Part shown: piece after piece, positions 1-7,397 of the stretch
Layout of the letters: the number at the start of each line of letters is the position of its first letter
Position numbering within the stretch: position 1 is the first letter of the stretch
Origin: a virus
IMG/VR virus record: IMGVR_UViG_3300013094_002227
Span: 1 to 24,237 of that record
Strand: one strand, 5' to 3'
DNA length: 24,237 bases
Position numbers and translations under genes: made by a program
The notes under the pieces: generated by a model
Told to the model about the DNA's origin: nothing
Seen by the model: the letters and a program-made list of their open reading frames with translations, nothing else
Database searches by the model: none

Positions 1-1
1 C

Positions 2-301
2 ATTTATGAAGAAGGATATACTCCAGCACCTTACTTCTTGAATAGTGCGTTCAATCAACTTAATTTAAGTGGAACCAGTATGGCTAGCCCACAGATTACA
101 GGCTTGTCAGCATTGCTAGCAGAAATGAACCCGCAGGCTACTCCTGCACAGATTCTCGCTCAATTACAAAATATGGCAAGAAACAATTTGTATACTACTA
201 ATTCAGCTAATGATTACGGTGTGTTTAACGGTCTATGGGGCGCAAGTCCTAAGTTAGTCTACAATCAGTTTAACAATACTGTCAGCGCATACTTTGGTTA
301 A
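2..301 (+). CDS. Subtilisin-like serine protease, C-terminal fragment
   Basis: The gene starts upstream of the window; 99 codons are visible from base 2 to the TAA at 299-301. Residues 24-30 of the fragment read GTSMASP, the signature around the catalytic serine of peptidase family S8 (subtilases); the serine would be residue 26. The following helix and the stretch PQATPAQILAQLQ match the usual C-terminal end of the subtilase catalytic domain, where a segment of this kind describes how the chain packs behind the active site. The Asp and His of the triad would lie upstream, outside the window. An in-frame TTG at 38 is not a start, because the frame is open to the window edge. It lies directly before fibre-type genes, so it may be a virion or processing protease. 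Family call is firm; role is inference. Confidence 0.85.
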   Translation: MYEEGYTPAPYFLNSAFNQLNLSGTSMASPQITGLSALLAEMNPQATPAQILAQLQNMARNNLYTTNSANDYGVFNGLWGASPKLVYNQFNNTVSAYFG

Positions 302-306
302 CCAAT

Positions 307-345
307 TCTCTTTTGTAGCATTTTCCGATAAATATACAAAAGAGA
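307..345. repeat. 11-bp inverted repeat around a late promoter
   Basis: Bases 307-317 (TCTCTTTTGTA) are perfectly complementary to 335-345 (TACAAAAGAGA), with 17 bases between them. The intervening loop holds the late promoter octamer at 327-334. No T run follows on either strand, so it does not look like a standard intrinsic terminator. It starts 5 bases after the upstream stop codon. RNA initiated at the enclosed promoter would lack the left arm. Confidence 0.7.
327..334 (+). promoter_or_regulatory. Late promoter, T4-type octamer
   Basis: GATAAATA differs from the T4 late consensus TATAAATA only in the first base. It stands 18 bases before the ATG of the gene at 353. The same core occurs before genes at 12006, 17870 and, as CTAAATA, at 8273 and 21729, which supports its use by a phage late sigma factor (gp55 type). 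Confidence 0.65.
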
Positions 346-352
346 GCAGATT

Positions 353-937
353 ATGACCTTACAAACAATTAACCTAGGAACCTATGCCAATGACGGCACC
401 GGCGATGATCTACGCACTGCATTTACCAAAGTTAATGCTAATTTTGCTGCATTAAATGGATCTGTCACCATTGCTGGAGCTAGAAATATCGGAGCCGGTG
501 TTGGTTTATTTAATGATGTTAATGGTGTAAATTTAGAATTTAAAACCGTGACCAGCATTGACGGCACTATAGTTATTACAGCAGGTTCCGGAACTATTGA
601 TTTATCTGCAAGTTCAAGATTACAAAATGATCCTAATCCTACATTAAAGCCATATAATCCACAGAGTCAAAATAATGCTAACTTAAATTTAAATGGCAAT
701 TTTATCTACGGTGGAGATACTAAAACTACTGTATATAATATTGATGTACAAAAAATAAATGGTTTAATAAGCCTACTTATATCGAACAAAAATACTGCAC
801 CGGTTGATCTAGGTTCTATAGCATTGCCAGCAGGCGGTACTGGATTACCAGGGGATAGTGGAATCTTATTAGATTTTGGTTATTTCACTGACACTAACAG
901 CAGAGCTACTGTAGCGGATTTTGGTAGCTTTTTCTAA
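353..937 (+). CDS. Fibre/baseplate-type structural protein
   Basis: 194 residues. The N-terminus (INLGTYANDGTGDDLRTAF followed by TKVNANFAALN) is the pattern often seen at the start of short tail or baseplate-fibre proteins of T4-like aquatic phages; the same kind of start is seen in the protein at 3728. The rest is rich in Gly, Asn, Thr and Ser with alternating hydrophobic residues, as in beta-structured fibre domains. No enzymatic motif is visible. It opens a late block with the genes at 948 and 3728. The start is supported by AGAG upstream and by the late promoter at 327. The exact place in the virion cannot be told from sequence alone. Confidence 0.7.
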   Translation: MTLQTINLGTYANDGTGDDLRTAFTKVNANFAALNGSVTIAGARNIGAGVGLFNDVNGVNLEFKTVTSIDGTIVITAGSGTIDLSASSRLQNDPNPTLKPYNPQSQNNANLNLNGNFIYGGDTKTTVYNIDVQKINGLISLLISNKNTAPVDLGSIALPAGGTGLPGDSGILLDFGYFTDTNSRATVADFGSFF

Positions 938-947
938 GGAGAACTAG

Positions 948-3731
948 ATGACCGCAGTGTCTTCTATTTGGACAGCACAATCAGGTTACTCTTTTGGAAC
1001 ATTTCCCGAAGGTATAATTTTCTCTCAGGCATTGCCAGTTTCGGGAGATACCGGAGTTGCATACCAAGTTATATCAGGTAAATTGCCCGGCGGACTTTTT
1101 GTAAAAAGAAATCCAATAACCAATATCGCAGAAATTAGTGGTACTCCTTACGAGGTAGTACGAGATACTACATATACTTTTTGCATAAGAGCTAGCCTCA
1201 ATGGTAGTATAAGCGATCGCACATTTTCTATCACAATTCAAAATACAGACGGTCCTACATTTATCTATCCTTCAGGCCGACTACCACTAGGACCAAATAA
1301 TCAATTATTTGTAGCCAGCCTTGATTATGTAGATTTCCAAGTAGAAGTAAACGATCCTAATATAAGTGCGGGTGCTAATCTTACCTATGCTATATTAGAA
1401 AATGGTGGAGAATTGCCTCCGGGACTAATGTTAACTAATACTGGTAGAATTGTAGGATTTGTTCAACCAACTCTAGTAATATCATTAACTGACGGTAGCG
1501 GAACCTATGACGAAGGTTTATATGATGCAGTTGCATATGATTTCGCATTGGTACCAACCAATGGATATGATAGTTATTTTTACGACAATGTATTCTATGA
1601 CTATAGCTTGCCTAGTAAAAATCCTAAACAATTGAATACTAACTATCAATTTAAAATTACAGTATCAGACGGCAATGTATCTGCCAGCAGAACTTATAGT
1701 ATTTTTGTTGTAGGCGATAGTTATTTCCAAGCTGACAATACTCAATTAGATGATAGCTCAACAGTTATTACAGCAGATACTAGTTTTGTTTTAGCGCCAG
1801 TCTGGCTTACTCCTGCTAATTTAGGACTACATAGAGCCAACAACTACCTCACTATTCCCCTTAATACATACGATCGTGAACTAGTAACATTCAACTCAGA
1901 AGCTGTTAATGCTGACATCATTGTTACAAGTCAAAAAATTGACTCAGGTGATAATCTATTGGGTGGGACAACTGTAGGAGTGTTTACTACAAACGGTGTT
2001 CCCAGTGCGGGGCAATATTTTACATTAGATAATAGAATAGGCGGAGTGACTAGCCGAGTTTACAAAATAATAAGTGTTCAATCATATGATGGAAATCTTT
2101 ATAGATTAACTATAGACCAATCATTAGAAATTACCATACCTCAGGATCTAGTATTCATTGTCGGTGGATTAGCTGACGATTTATCTAGGATAGGTCTTAG
2201 TTATGACAGTGGTGACAGTATTCTTTATGGACAAGTCCCGTATCAACCTGCGGTTACACAAACTTATACATTTACAATATCTGCTACTCGCTTAGGGTTT
2301 AATCAAGAAACTGCCTTCACTGCAAGAAAATTCACAATTCAAATTATAGGCGATGTCGAATCTGTAATTAAATGGACTACCCCCAATGACTTAGGAATAA
2401 TAAATTCAGGCTATATTTCAAATTTATTTGTAGAAGCTAGTACTACTATACCAAATGCTGCTGTGGTTTATAATTTAAGTAGTGGAAATCTACCTCCTGG
2501 ACTAAGCATGGATCTCAGCGGTGAGATCATAGGTAAAGTGAAACAATTTGGTCGAACTGTGTTCGCTGGCGGAAATCCCACAATATTCGATCATAATACA
2601 ACATCATTTGATACTGCTACAACCATTTTTGGTGGTAGTACTTCTATCACAGCATTACCTAGCGGGAATGGTAGCCCTACTTTATTTGATCACGGGGCTG
2701 CAACTTTTGATCACAGGCTTACAATTTTTGATCGATTATATCAACCCGGTGAAACTAGTTTTTATGACATCGTCAACCATACTAAAAAATATATGACTTT
2801 TGATTCTAAGACTAGTACATTTGATCAGGTGTTTACATTTACTGTAACAGCTAGGGACCAGTTTGGATATAGTGCCACATCTAAAACATTTAAGATACGA
2901 GTAGTTCCGTTGGATACTACATCATATAGCAATATTAGAGTACAACCATATTTGTCATCTGTACAAAGAAATTCATTCAGTGAATTTATTAATAATAACA
3001 CAGTGTTTACTCCAAACAATATCTATAGACCTGCTGATCCTAATTTTGGAATACAGAAAACCCTCAGCATGATTATATATGCAGGTATAGAAACTACAGC
3101 GGCAGGAGCTTATATCGGTGCAATGGGGTTAAATCACAAAAGAAAACAATTTTATTTTGGTGATATAAAAACAGCAATAGCTTATAATCCGGGAACTACA
3201 GATGCGTTATATGAAGTAGTATATGTGCAAATGATAGATCCATTAGAATACAATGGAAGTTATTTGCCACATGAAATAAAAGATCAAAGATCGCAAACAG
3301 AAATACTTTCAGCAGATAATAGTATTATTGATCAATCACTAACTGTTTTTAATCAATCCATAACAGTCGATGGTCAGGCCTATCAGATAAGTAATCCTAG
3401 GGCTAATAACTATTTTCCAAGCAGCGTTAGTATCTGGCGTGATAGGATAAGTGCTATAGGGGCCACAGAAAGAGATTATTTACCATTATGGATGCGTAGT
3501 ATCCAGCCAGGTACTAAACAAGAACTTAATTTCCAATTAGCTATTCCGCTATGTTTTTGTAAGGTGGGTACTAGTGCTAGTATTGTACTCAACATTAAAA
3601 ATTACCTTGCAACAACAGATTTTGACTTCAAAAACATCAATTACACCGTAGATCGATACATAATTGACAGTATCAAAGATCTAGCAGGTGATAAATATCT
3701 AGTATTTAGAAACGATAGGATAACCTTATGA
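948..3731 (+). CDS. Large Ig-like (He_PIG) fibre/baseplate protein
   Basis: 927 residues, probably a tail-fibre or baseplate adhesin-like protein. Several putative Ig (He_PIG/cadherin-like) modules carry the hallmark LPPGL...G.I.G: around residues 40-70 (KLPGGLF...ISGTP), 147-174 (ELPPGLML...GRIVG) and 505-535 (NLPPGLSMD...GEIIG). Two short-period repeats interrupt these modules: a 5-residue aromatic-Asp repeat at residues 187-221 and a 7-residue Phe-Asp repeat at 547-631. The C-terminal quarter lacks these motifs. There is no signal peptide or membrane segment. The start has a strong site, AAGGAG, and follows the previous stop by 10 bases; the stop overlaps the next ATG (ATGA). He_PIG domains are known from surface and adhesion proteins; the host-recognition role is inferred. 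Confidence 0.75.
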   Translation: MTAVSSIWTAQSGYSFGTFPEGIIFSQALPVSGDTGVAYQVISGKLPGGLFVKRNPITNIAEISGTPYEVVRDTTYTFCIRASLNGSISDRTFSITIQNTDGPTFIYPSGRLPLGPNNQLFVASLDYVDFQVEVNDPNISAGANLTYAILENGGELPPGLMLTNTGRIVGFVQPTLVISLTDGSGTYDEGLYDAVAYDFALVPTNGYDSYFYDNVFYDYSLPSKNPKQLNTNYQFKITVSDGNVSASRTYSIFVVGDSYFQADNTQLDDSSTVITADTSFVLAPVWLTPANLGLHRANNYLTIPLNTYDRELVTFNSEAVNADIIVTSQKIDSGDNLLGGTTVGVFTTNGVPSAGQYFTLDNRIGGVTSRVYKIISVQSYDGNLYRLTIDQSLEITIPQDLVFIVGGLADDLSRIGLSYDSGDSILYGQVPYQPAVTQTYTFTISATRLGFNQETAFTARKFTIQIIGDVESVIKWTTPNDLGIINSGYISNLFVEASTTIPNAAVVYNLSSGNLPPGLSMDLSGEIIGKVKQFGRTVFAGGNPTIFDHNTTSFDTATTIFGGSTSITALPSGNGSPTLFDHGAATFDHRLTIFDRLYQPGETSFYDIVNHTKKYMTFDSKTSTFDQVFTFTVTARDQFGYSATSKTFKIRVVPLDTTSYSNIRVQPYLSSVQRNSFSEFINNNTVFTPNNIYRPADPNFGIQKTLSMIIYAGIETTAAGAYIGAMGLNHKRKQFYFGDIKTAIAYNPGTTDALYEVVYVQMIDPLEYNGSYLPHEIKDQRSQTEILSADNSIIDQSLTVFNQSITVDGQAYQISNPRANNYFPSSVSIWRDRISAIGATERDYLPLWMRSIQPGTKQELNFQLAIPLCFCKVGTSASIVLNIKNYLATTDFDFKNINYTVDRYIIDSIKDLAGDKYLVFRNDRITL
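1506..1610 (+). repeat. Coding pentapeptide Tyr-Asp repeat
   Basis: Residues 187-221 of the protein at 948 read as seven 5-residue units: YDEGL, YDAVA, YDFAL, VPTNG, YDSYF, YDNVF, YDYSL. Six of seven begin with Tyr-Asp. The DNA copies are diverged (tatgat, tatgac, tacgac), so selection appears to act on the peptide rather than recent duplication. Confidence 0.75.
2586..2840 (+). repeat. Coding heptapeptide Phe-Asp repeat
   Basis: Within residues 547-631 of the protein at 948, 7-residue units recur: FDHNTTS, FDTATTI, FGGSTSI, then FDHGAAT, FDHRLTI, and finally FDSKTST, FDQVFTF, with short interruptions between groups. The DNA word TTTGATCA recurs several times here. Confidence 0.75.
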
Positions 3732-4594
3732 CAAGTGCTATAACCCCAGGAACAATTGATTCAACTTTTCCTATTGCAGGACAAGATAACGACACTCAGG
3801 GCTTTCGCAACAACTATGCTGCGATTAAAACTAATTTTACTACGGCAGCTAGTGAAATTACTAACCTACAATCAAATGCTGTTTTAACTGCAAATTTAAC
3901 AACTAATGCACCTGTTCAAAATAATTTGAATGGTAGTTCCATCACAAATGGTGTTATGTCCCAGATGAGTACACTAGCTAATGGTCCTATAACTGTAGGA
4001 TCAGCTACTACTGTAAGTTTTAACAATGGTAGTTTCCAAGCCTATGTAATGTCAGGAAATGTAGCATTTACTTTCCGTGATTGGCCGACTAGCGGCAATT
4101 ATGCACAAATTCGTTTACAATTGACCAGTAGCACAGCCACTACCCAAACTGCTACTTTCTACACTAACGGTGGTACAATAGAATTAGGTAATGCTGGTAT
4201 TAATCCGAATGGATTCCCAGCCACAGGAAATATTGTTTCTGGTACACCTATCGGTACACTGCCTGTACCAGCACAGTTTACATTTACAACAAATGGCGTT
4301 ACATCTAGTGGTAGTACCACAATAGTCTTGCATCATGCATTTAACATTCAAGTCGGTGCTACGATAACTTCGGGTGCAGGCGGATTACAATCAAACACCT
4401 ATATTGTTTCGGCAACTGGATATACCGTAACATTAAGTGCTGCTACAACAGCTAGCATCCCGGATGGAACCACTATTACAGTAAACTACTACAATACAGT
4501 ACCAGTTCCGAACTATATCGGTACAAGATTACTGGAAGCATGTACCTATGATGGCGGGGCAACTGTATGGTTGCGTCAACTTGCTGATTTCTAA
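3728..4594 (+). CDS. Fibre/baseplate-type structural protein
   Basis: 288 residues. The N-terminus has the pattern TFPIAGQDNDTQGFRNNYAA followed by IKTNF, which is common at the start of structural proteins of T4-like cyano- and pelagiphages and related to the start of the protein at 353. The C-terminal part is Thr/Ser/Gly-rich and beta-like, ending in a small module with ...TRLLEACTYDGG..W. No catalytic motif is seen. It overlaps the upstream gene by ATGA and the next gene by one base (TAATG), so the three genes are likely translated together. Virion location is not determined. Confidence 0.7.
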   Translation: MTSAITPGTIDSTFPIAGQDNDTQGFRNNYAAIKTNFTTAASEITNLQSNAVLTANLTTNAPVQNNLNGSSITNGVMSQMSTLANGPITVGSATTVSFNNGSFQAYVMSGNVAFTFRDWPTSGNYAQIRLQLTSSTATTQTATFYTNGGTIELGNAGINPNGFPATGNIVSGTPIGTLPVPAQFTFTTNGVTSSGSTTIVLHHAFNIQVGATITSGAGGLQSNTYIVSATGYTVTLSAATTASIPDGTTITVNYYNTVPVPNYIGTRLLEACTYDGGATVWLRQLADF

Positions 4595-4824
4595 TGCATC
4601 CATTTATTAATGATCTTGATCATTTAAAAGACTCTGAGGTCGAGGCCAAGATCAACGACCTCTCTAAAAAATATTGGATGACTTATAATACCGAAGTCCG
4701 CCAGCAAATTGTAATGGTATTAGATACTTACCGTGAAGAATTGGCTAAAAGACGTAAAGTAGAATATGAAAAAATGATGCAATCTCAAGGCAAAGGTCTT
4801 GACAAACTGATTAATATCAGTTAA
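4594..4824 (+). CDS. Small helical protein of unknown function
   Basis: 76 residues, highly charged (many Lys, Glu, Asp) and predicted helical throughout, with no Cys, signal peptide or membrane segment. The stretch from residue 13 to 60 (SEVEAKINDLSKKYW...VRQQIVMVLDTYREELAKRR) has heptad-like hydrophobic spacing and could form a coiled coil. Its ATG overlaps the upstream stop (TAATG), implying translational coupling to the fibre-type gene. I do not recognise a family. Confidence 0.65.
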   Translation: MHPFINDLDHLKDSEVEAKINDLSKKYWMTYNTEVRQQIVMVLDTYREELAKRRKVEYEKMMQSQGKGLDKLINIS

Positions 4825-4833
4825 TATTAGGCA

Positions 4834-5337
4834 ATGCGCCTAGACAACTATTCAAATCCTATTTTTAACGAACAAGATTTATTTGATGCCATCTATCAAG
4901 GTCAATCTTTAGATGGTGAAATCATAGTAGAAGAATTAACTCCAAACATTTTAAATCTTGAAAACCAAATAGGAAATAAATTCTGTTTATATTCCCCTAC
5001 AAATATAACCATTGAAGATTTTGATAAAATTAATCAAAACAAATGGTTTATGCCAGAAGAATATCAATTATTTGATATCATTGATTGGTTATATTCTAAG
5101 TGTAGTACCATTGAACAGAAGATTCGAGTCGCTGAAGAACTTGACGCATTTGCAGATCGTGATATGATCATGCTGTTAAAGTGGTTAAAATATTTCGTAG
5201 ATACCATGGAAAAGAATAATATAGTTTGGGGAATAGGTAGGGGAAGCTCAGTGGCCAGTTATGTATTATACTTGATAGGTGTACACAGTATAGACAGTAT
5301 GAAATATAATTTAGACTGGCGTGAATTCCTGAGATAA
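4834..5337 (+). CDS. DNA polymerase III alpha-like palm fragment
   Basis: 167 residues. The C-terminal third (IVWGIGRGSSVASYVLYLIG, then VHSIDSMKYNLDWREFLR) resembles the segment of bacterial DnaE that reads GRGS..GS.V.Y.LGI..IDP..Y.L.FERFL, the start of the C-family polymerase palm, where the Gly-Ser belongs to the Pol-beta-like nucleotidyltransferase motif. In DnaE the catalytic Asp-x-Asp follows shortly after; here the protein ends first, so polymerase activity is not expected. The preceding helical part (residues 80-125) could match the region before the palm. The ribosome site is weak (TTAGGC). It may be a decoy or regulatory domain that binds host polymerase, or a diverged remnant; a structural role is also possible. 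The resemblance is seen; the role is unknown. Confidence 0.6.
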   Translation: MRLDNYSNPIFNEQDLFDAIYQGQSLDGEIIVEELTPNILNLENQIGNKFCLYSPTNITIEDFDKINQNKWFMPEEYQLFDIIDWLYSKCSTIEQKIRVAEELDAFADRDMIMLLKWLKYFVDTMEKNNIVWGIGRGSSVASYVLYLIGVHSIDSMKYNLDWREFLR

Positions 5338-5361
5338 GTAAGCATATATTAGGAGATTGCT

Positions 5362-5655
5362 ATGGCAATGAAAGAAAAACCAAGACAAGTATACAAAACT
5401 ATGCAGGGCAAGATTGTAGACATGCATAAACTTGTTCAACAAAACGAAATGACTGTTGCTGTTGGTAACAAAAAAGTTAATGCACGAGGCGACGAATTAG
5501 GTCCAGGCGGTAAGATTATCCGTACTAGAGAAGAAATTCAAAGATCTGCAATGAACAATACTCCGGGTGTTCCTGCTCAACAGGCGCCGGTACAGCCTAC
5601 ACCAGTGGCTACTAAAAAAGATGTATCCGATATGGATCCGGAGGGCAATGAATGA
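5362..5655 (+). CDS. Conserved phage protein of unknown function
   Basis: 97 residues with a basic N-terminal half including VNARGDELGPGGKIIRTREE at residues 34-53, and a Pro/Gln/Ala-rich, probably disordered C-terminus. There is no signal peptide, membrane segment or catalytic motif. The ATG has a good site (AGGAG at 5350-5354); a second ATG two codons on (5368) is an alternative. It overlaps the co-chaperonin gene by ATGA, which ties its expression to that gene. No family recognised. Confidence 0.6.
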   Translation: MAMKEKPRQVYKTMQGKIVDMHKLVQQNEMTVAVGNKKVNARGDELGPGGKIIRTREEIQRSAMNNTPGVPAQQAPVQPTPVATKKDVSDMDPEGNE

Positions 5656-6050
5656 TAGGGCCTATCAAAGGTGATCTCAAACCACTCAACGACCATGTAT
5701 TAGCAACAGACATGGACTTTGGTGACCAAAGAACACAGTCAGGAATCATTATACCTAGCGATGATGGCAAAAACGAAGGTATCAGACCTCGTTGGTGCAG
5801 AGTATGGAAGATTGGGCATAAACAGAAAGATGTCAAAGTCGGCGATTGGATCCTAGTTGAGCATGGCCGCTGGACTCGCGGAGTACAATTAGAGCAAGCT
5901 GATGGAACTACTATAGATGTGCGTAGAATAGATGCATCTGCTATTATGGCCATATCAGATCATCGTCCAGGAGGTATCGAATGGGGAACTTTAACGACTC
6001 ACTATTCGGCCGACGAGCCAGAGTTTAACGATTTGCAACGAGCATTTTAA
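5652..6050 (+). CDS. GroES/gp31-like co-chaperonin
   Basis: 132 residues with a GroES (Cpn10) fold pattern: LKPLNDHVLA at residues 9-18, a Gly/Asp-rich mobile loop ending in the hydrophobic tripeptide of SGIIIPSDD (30-38), then VKVGDWILVEHG (61-72) and the closing DASAIMAI (94-101). In the family the loop tripeptide docks onto GroEL, and in T4 the equivalent gp31 lets host GroEL fold the major capsid protein. The order and spacing match Cpn10, with an extra C-terminal tail of about 28 residues. The N-terminus overlaps the previous gene by four bases. A terminator follows 17 bases after the stop, so it ends its operon. It is probably made late to help capsid folding; that timing is inferred. 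Confidence 0.8.
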   Translation: MIGPIKGDLKPLNDHVLATDMDFGDQRTQSGIIIPSDDGKNEGIRPRWCRVWKIGHKQKDVKVGDWILVEHGRWTRGVQLEQADGTTIDVRRIDASAIMAISDHRPGGIEWGTLTTHYSADEPEFNDLQRAF

Positions 6051-6067
6051 CCATTATGAAACGAGCG

Positions 6068-6098
6068 ATAGGGCCATTGACTGGCCCTATTTTCTTTT
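6068..6098 (+). terminator. Intrinsic terminator with promoter element in loop
   Basis: ATAGGGCCA (6068-6076) pairs fully with TGGCCCTAT (6082-6090) across a 5-base loop, followed by TTTCTTTT. It closes the co-chaperonin operon. The loop sequence TTGAC is also the -35 box of the next promoter. Confidence 0.9.
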
Positions 6099-6105
6099 GT
6101 ATAAT
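6077..6105 (+). promoter_or_regulatory. Consensus sigma70 promoter for clamp loader unit
   Basis: TTGACT (6077-6082) and TATAAT (6100-6105) are separated by 17 bases, a near-perfect host-type promoter. Expected start is around 6111-6113, giving a leader of only about a dozen bases with the ribosome site AGAGGA (6113-6118) at its very 5' end. The -35 lies in the loop of the upstream terminator. Confidence 0.85.
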
Positions 6106-6123
6106 AAGTAAAAGAGGATTGCT

Positions 6124-7038
6124 ATGAAAGAACTATGGGTAGAAAAATATCGTCCGTCAACTTTGGACGGTTATGTATTTAAAGACGAAGTATTAAAAAG
6201 CCAAGTTGAGTCTTGGATCAAAGACAAGAGTATTCCGCATATATTGTTCAGCGGATCAGCAGGGGTAGGTAAAACTACTATGGCTAAGATCTTAATTGAA
6301 CAATTAGATATACAGGATAGTGATGTATTAGCTGCTAACGGCAGTAAAGAAGCCCGTAAAATTGAGTGGGTAGACAAATTAATTGGCTTTTGCTCAACAA
6401 TGCCATTTGGTGATTTTAAAGTTGTACTAATCGACGAAGCTGACTATATGAATATACAATCAGTACAGCCGGCATTGCGTAATCTAATGGAAGACTATAG
6501 TCACAGTGTTAGATTTATACTTACTTGTAACTATCCTAATAAAATTATGCCGGCTATACATAGTCGTTGCCAGCACATTCACATTGAAAAAACAGATCTA
6601 ACAGAATTTACAGCTCGTGTAGCCACAATTTTAGTTGAAGAAAATATTGAATTCGAATTAGAAATTTTAGACAATTATGTAAAAGGCACTTATCCAGATC
6701 TGCGTAAATGTATTAATAATTTACAGATGAATAGTCTAGATGGTATTCTACATAATCCAGAAGCTGATGCTACTACTGCTGACTATAAAATTGAAATGGT
6801 CAATCTGTTCAAGGCAGGTAAAATCAGTGAAGCTCGTAAACTAGTTTGTACACAAGCACTTCCAGAAGAAATGGATGAGATATATCGTTGGCTGTATGAT
6901 AATGTAGAAATATTTGGGGATGAAGCTAAACAAGACAAGGCTATTCTTGTTATTAAACAGGGTCTAGTAGATCACTCGTTAGTTATTGATCCAGAAATTA
7001 ATTTGGCTGCAACACTTATTAGGTTGAAATATCTATAA
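6124..7038 (+). CDS. 44: Sliding-clamp loader large subunit (gp44-like)
   Basis: 304 residues, an AAA+ ATPase of the clamp-loader clade (T4 gp44, RFC small subunit). Visible: N-terminal WVEKYRP at 5-11, Walker A GSAGVGKT at 44-51, Walker B with DEAD at 104-107, sensor region [10 protein letters not shown] at 132-141 and the SRC arginine-finger motif at 147-149. The length fits gp44. With gp62 it would load the gp45 clamp for replication and late transcription; no gene 62 is seen next to it here. It has its own sigma70 promoter, consistent with early expression, and overlaps the ferredoxin gene by one base (TAATG), so both are on one message. Confidence 0.92.
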   Translation: MKELWVEKYRPSTLDGYVFKDEVLKSQVESWIKDKSIPHILFSGSAGVGKTTMAKILIEQLDIQDSDVLAANGSKEARKIEWVDKLIGFCSTMPFGDFKVVLIDEADYMNIQSVQPALRNLMEDYSHSVRFILTCNYPNKIMPAIHSRCQHIHIEKTDLTEFTARVATILVEENIEFELEILDNYVKGTYPDLRKCINNLQMNSLDGILHNPEADATTADYKIEMVNLFKAGKISEARKLVCTQALPEEMDEIYRWLYDNVEIFGDEAKQDKAILVIKQGLVDHSLVIDPEINLAATLIRLKYL

Positions 7039-7361
7039 TGACTTATCTAGTTACAGAAGATTGTATTAATTGTAAACATACAGATTGTGTAGAAGTATGT
7101 CCTGTTGATTGCTTCCACGAAGGCCCAAACTTTCTAGTTATCAATCCTAACGAATGTATTGACTGCGGAGTATGTGTACCCGAATGTCCTATCGACGCTA
7201 TTATTGCTGATAACAATGTCGACACAGATATAGACAAGTGGTTAGAAATTAATACAAAGCTGAGTACTAAATGGCCGGTGATTACTAAGAGAAAACCTGC
7301 GCTACCTGATGCCGATATATGGCACGGACAGCCTGATAAAATCAAATTGTTAGAAGAATAA
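7038..7361 (+). CDS. fdxA: Seven-iron bacterial ferredoxin (FdxA type)
   Basis: 107 residues. The cysteine layout (C9, C12, C17, C21, C25, then C40, C43, C46, C50) is that of Azotobacter-type ferredoxin I: C9, C17 and C50 would hold a [3Fe-4S] cluster and C21, C40, C43 and C46 a [4Fe-4S] cluster. The text around them ([29 protein letters not shown]) and the C-terminal extension of about 50 residues with PLPDA-like ALPDADIW match the family over its full length. It would carry low-potential electrons in the cytoplasm. It is translationally coupled to the clamp loader. A bacterial-type 7Fe ferredoxin is unusual phage cargo; cyanophage ferredoxins I know of are plant-type 2Fe-2S. Its partner enzyme is not in view. 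Confidence 0.93.
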   Translation: MTYLVTEDCINCKHTDCVEVCPVDCFHEGPNFLVINPNECIDCGVCVPECPIDAIIADNNVDTDIDKWLEINTKLSTKWPVITKRKPALPDADIWHGQPDKIKLLEE

Positions 7362-7383
7362 AAAGGGCACTAAGGGCCCTTTT
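7361..7383. terminator. Bidirectional intrinsic terminator
   Basis: AAAAGGGC (7361-7368) pairs with GCCCTTTT (7376-7383) across 7 bases. A T run occurs at the 3' side on both strands, and the element sits between convergent genes: it begins at the ferredoxin stop and lies 14 bases beyond the phoH stop. Confidence 0.88.
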
Positions 7384-7397
7384 ATTATGACATTATA

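Noticed and set aside
2548-2796. 82-codon open frame on the plus strand
   Set aside because: It is a second frame of the Phe-Asp repeat in the 948-3731 gene, with no ribosome site and a composition produced by the repeat.
7043-7345. 100-codon minus-strand frame opposite the ferredoxin
   Set aside because: The ferredoxin frame matches a known family over its full length; the antisense frame has no recognisable features.
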